Part shown: positions 7,767 through 8,717 of the stretch, in pieces | Layout: the number at the start of each line of letters is the position of its first letter | Position numbering within the stretch: position 1 is the first letter of the stretch | Assembly: GCA_022567275.1 (NCBI GenBank) | Contig: JADFHH010000045.1 | Span: 1 to 8,717, forward strand | Direction of reading: 5' to 3' | Source: Pseudomonadota bacterium | Lineage (GTDB): Bacteria; Pseudomonadota; Alphaproteobacteria; Rhizobiales; Methyloligellaceae | DNA length: 8,717 bases | Position numbers and translations under genes: made by a program | Notes under the pieces: generated by a model | Seen by the model: the letters and a program-made list of their open reading frames with translations, nothing else | Databases searched by the model: none | What the model was told of the DNA's origin: nothing

Positions 7767-8717
7767 TTAGCGTAAATCCGGTGTGCGGTCAAACAACGCG
7801 CGATGTTCACGCATGGCGTAGCGGTCGGTCATACCGGCGATAAAGTCGCAAACCTGCGCCGCGCGCGCCCTCTCGTCCGCGCCGCGAACCCTTGCGCGCC
7901 AGCTCTCGGGCATGGCGCCGGGATCGCCCATATAGTGCGAAAACAGATCGCGTACGATCCGCCCCGCATCGGCCATGATGCGCATGATCTTTTCGTTGCG
8001 GTAAACCCAGGAGAGAAGGAAGAAACGCAAATCTTCACACGCCGCATTCATGGGGCTGGAAAAGGCGATCACCGGTGCACCGGCGCGGCGAATATCATCC
8101 ACGCATTGCGGCGCGCGCGCCGACAGCCGGGCGCCGGCCTCGCGCACCACATCCTCGATCATGCGGGTGATGAGACGGCGATTGACCTCATAGATCAGCC
8201 GCGATTCCTCAAGATCGGGGTAGAGTTCGCGAACCTCCGCGATGATCGCGCCGGTGAGCGGCACCTTGCCCAGATCGTCCAGTGTGTAGGACCGCGCGCG
8301 GAACCCGTCGTCAATGTCGTGATTGTTGTAGGCGATATCGTCGGCCAGCGCCGCCACCTGCGCCTCCGCGCCCGGATAGCCCGCCAGCTCCAGATCGTGG
8401 CCGTCATTATAGGCTTTTAGCGCACGCGGCACGCCCTCCGCTCCAGCCAGCGGGCCATTATGCTTGGCCAGACCTTCAAGGGTCTCCCAGGTGAGGTTGA
8501 GACCGTCGAAACCGGCATATTTGCGCTCCAGCGCCGTGACCACGCGTATGCTCTGGGCGTTATGGTCGAAGCCGCCGAACCCGGTCATGGCGTCATCGAG
8601 CGCCTTTTCTCCCGCATGGCCGAAGGGGGGATGACCCAGATCGTGGGCGAGCGCGATCGCCTCGGCGAGGTCTTCGTCGAGCGCCAGCGTACGCGCTATT
8701 GAGCGTGCGATCTGCGC
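7767..8717 (-). CDS. dgt: dGTPase-like deoxynucleotide triphosphohydrolase (HD domain), N-terminus beyond window
   Basis: Hydrolyses dGTP or other dNTPs to deoxynucleoside and triphosphate, tuning dNTP pools. The reading frame is open to the right edge, giving 316 residues; roughly 80-90 N-terminal residues, including the first metal-binding histidine, are probably outside. Numbered from the edge, the HD motif is at residues 25-26 within AHDLGHPPFGHAGE, followed by FDHNAQSIRVV (50-60), LTWETLEGLAKHNGP (75-89) and ADDIAYNNHDIDDG (125-138), which supplies the later metal-ligand aspartate. These are hallmarks of the Dgt family; the compact form fits the type common in alphaproteobacteria, next to argS. 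An internal ATG at 8588 lies after the HD motif and cannot be the real start. The stop is TAA at 7767-7769. The preferred substrate cannot be read from the sequence. Confidence 0.94.
   Translation of the reverse strand, partial: AQIARSIARTLALDEDLAEAIALAHDLGHPPFGHAGEKALDDAMTGFGGFDHNAQSIRVVTALERKYAGFDGLNLTWETLEGLAKHNGPLAGAEGVPRALKAYNDGHDLELAGYPGAEAQVAALADDIAYNNHDIDDGFRARSYTLDDLGKVPLTGAIIAEVRELYPDLEESRLIYEVNRRLITRMIEDVVREAGARLSARAPQCVDDIRRAGAPVIAFSSPMNAACEDLRFFLLSWVYRNEKIMRIMADAGRIVRDLFSHYMGDPGAMPESWRARVRGADERARAAQVCDFIAGMTDRYAMREHRALFDRTPDLR

Overview
The window is a stretch of alphaproteobacterial chromosome. It is GC-rich overall, and every gene I can support lies on the minus strand, so transcription runs from the right edge to the left. 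The order dgt, argS, SPOR-domain protein, nagZ, scpA, scpB is a familiar alphaproteobacterial housekeeping cluster. ArgS, NagZ, ScpA and ScpB all read as full length with intact signature motifs. I cannot name the genus; a Rhodospirillales-like lineage is a guess.

Right part (about 5950-8717): the 3' part of a dGTPase-like HD-domain triphosphohydrolase runs off the right edge, followed by arginyl-tRNA synthetase. Middle (about 2104-5902): a large one-TM protein with a C-terminal SPOR (peptidoglycan-binding) domain, then the beta-N-acetylhexosaminidase NagZ (cell-wall recycling), then the condensin subunits ScpA and ScpB, which share a 4-base ATGA overlap. Tight spacing suggests that SPOR, nagZ, scpA and scpB are co-transcribed, linking cell-wall remodelling with chromosome segregation.

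Left part (1-1273): downstream of scpB, where related genomes usually carry tatABC, there is a 253-base spacer and then a separately controlled gene for a periplasmic ferric-iron-binding protein, cut by the left edge only a few residues before its end. Its leader has a convincing Fur-type operator, a TATAAT -10 box and a strong Shine-Dalgarno sequence, so it is probably an iron-repressed gene placed beside the housekeeping cluster.

I did not find a new multi-gene system. The most unusual element is the SPOR protein. Its cytoplasmic N-terminal region holds a 204-residue stretch without lysine or arginine, a diverged 63-residue-period tandem duplication, and a perfect hexanucleotide microsatellite encoding Glu-Pro repeats. 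Secondary points are the iron gene at a synteny break and an AT-rich patch inside the 3' third of argS.
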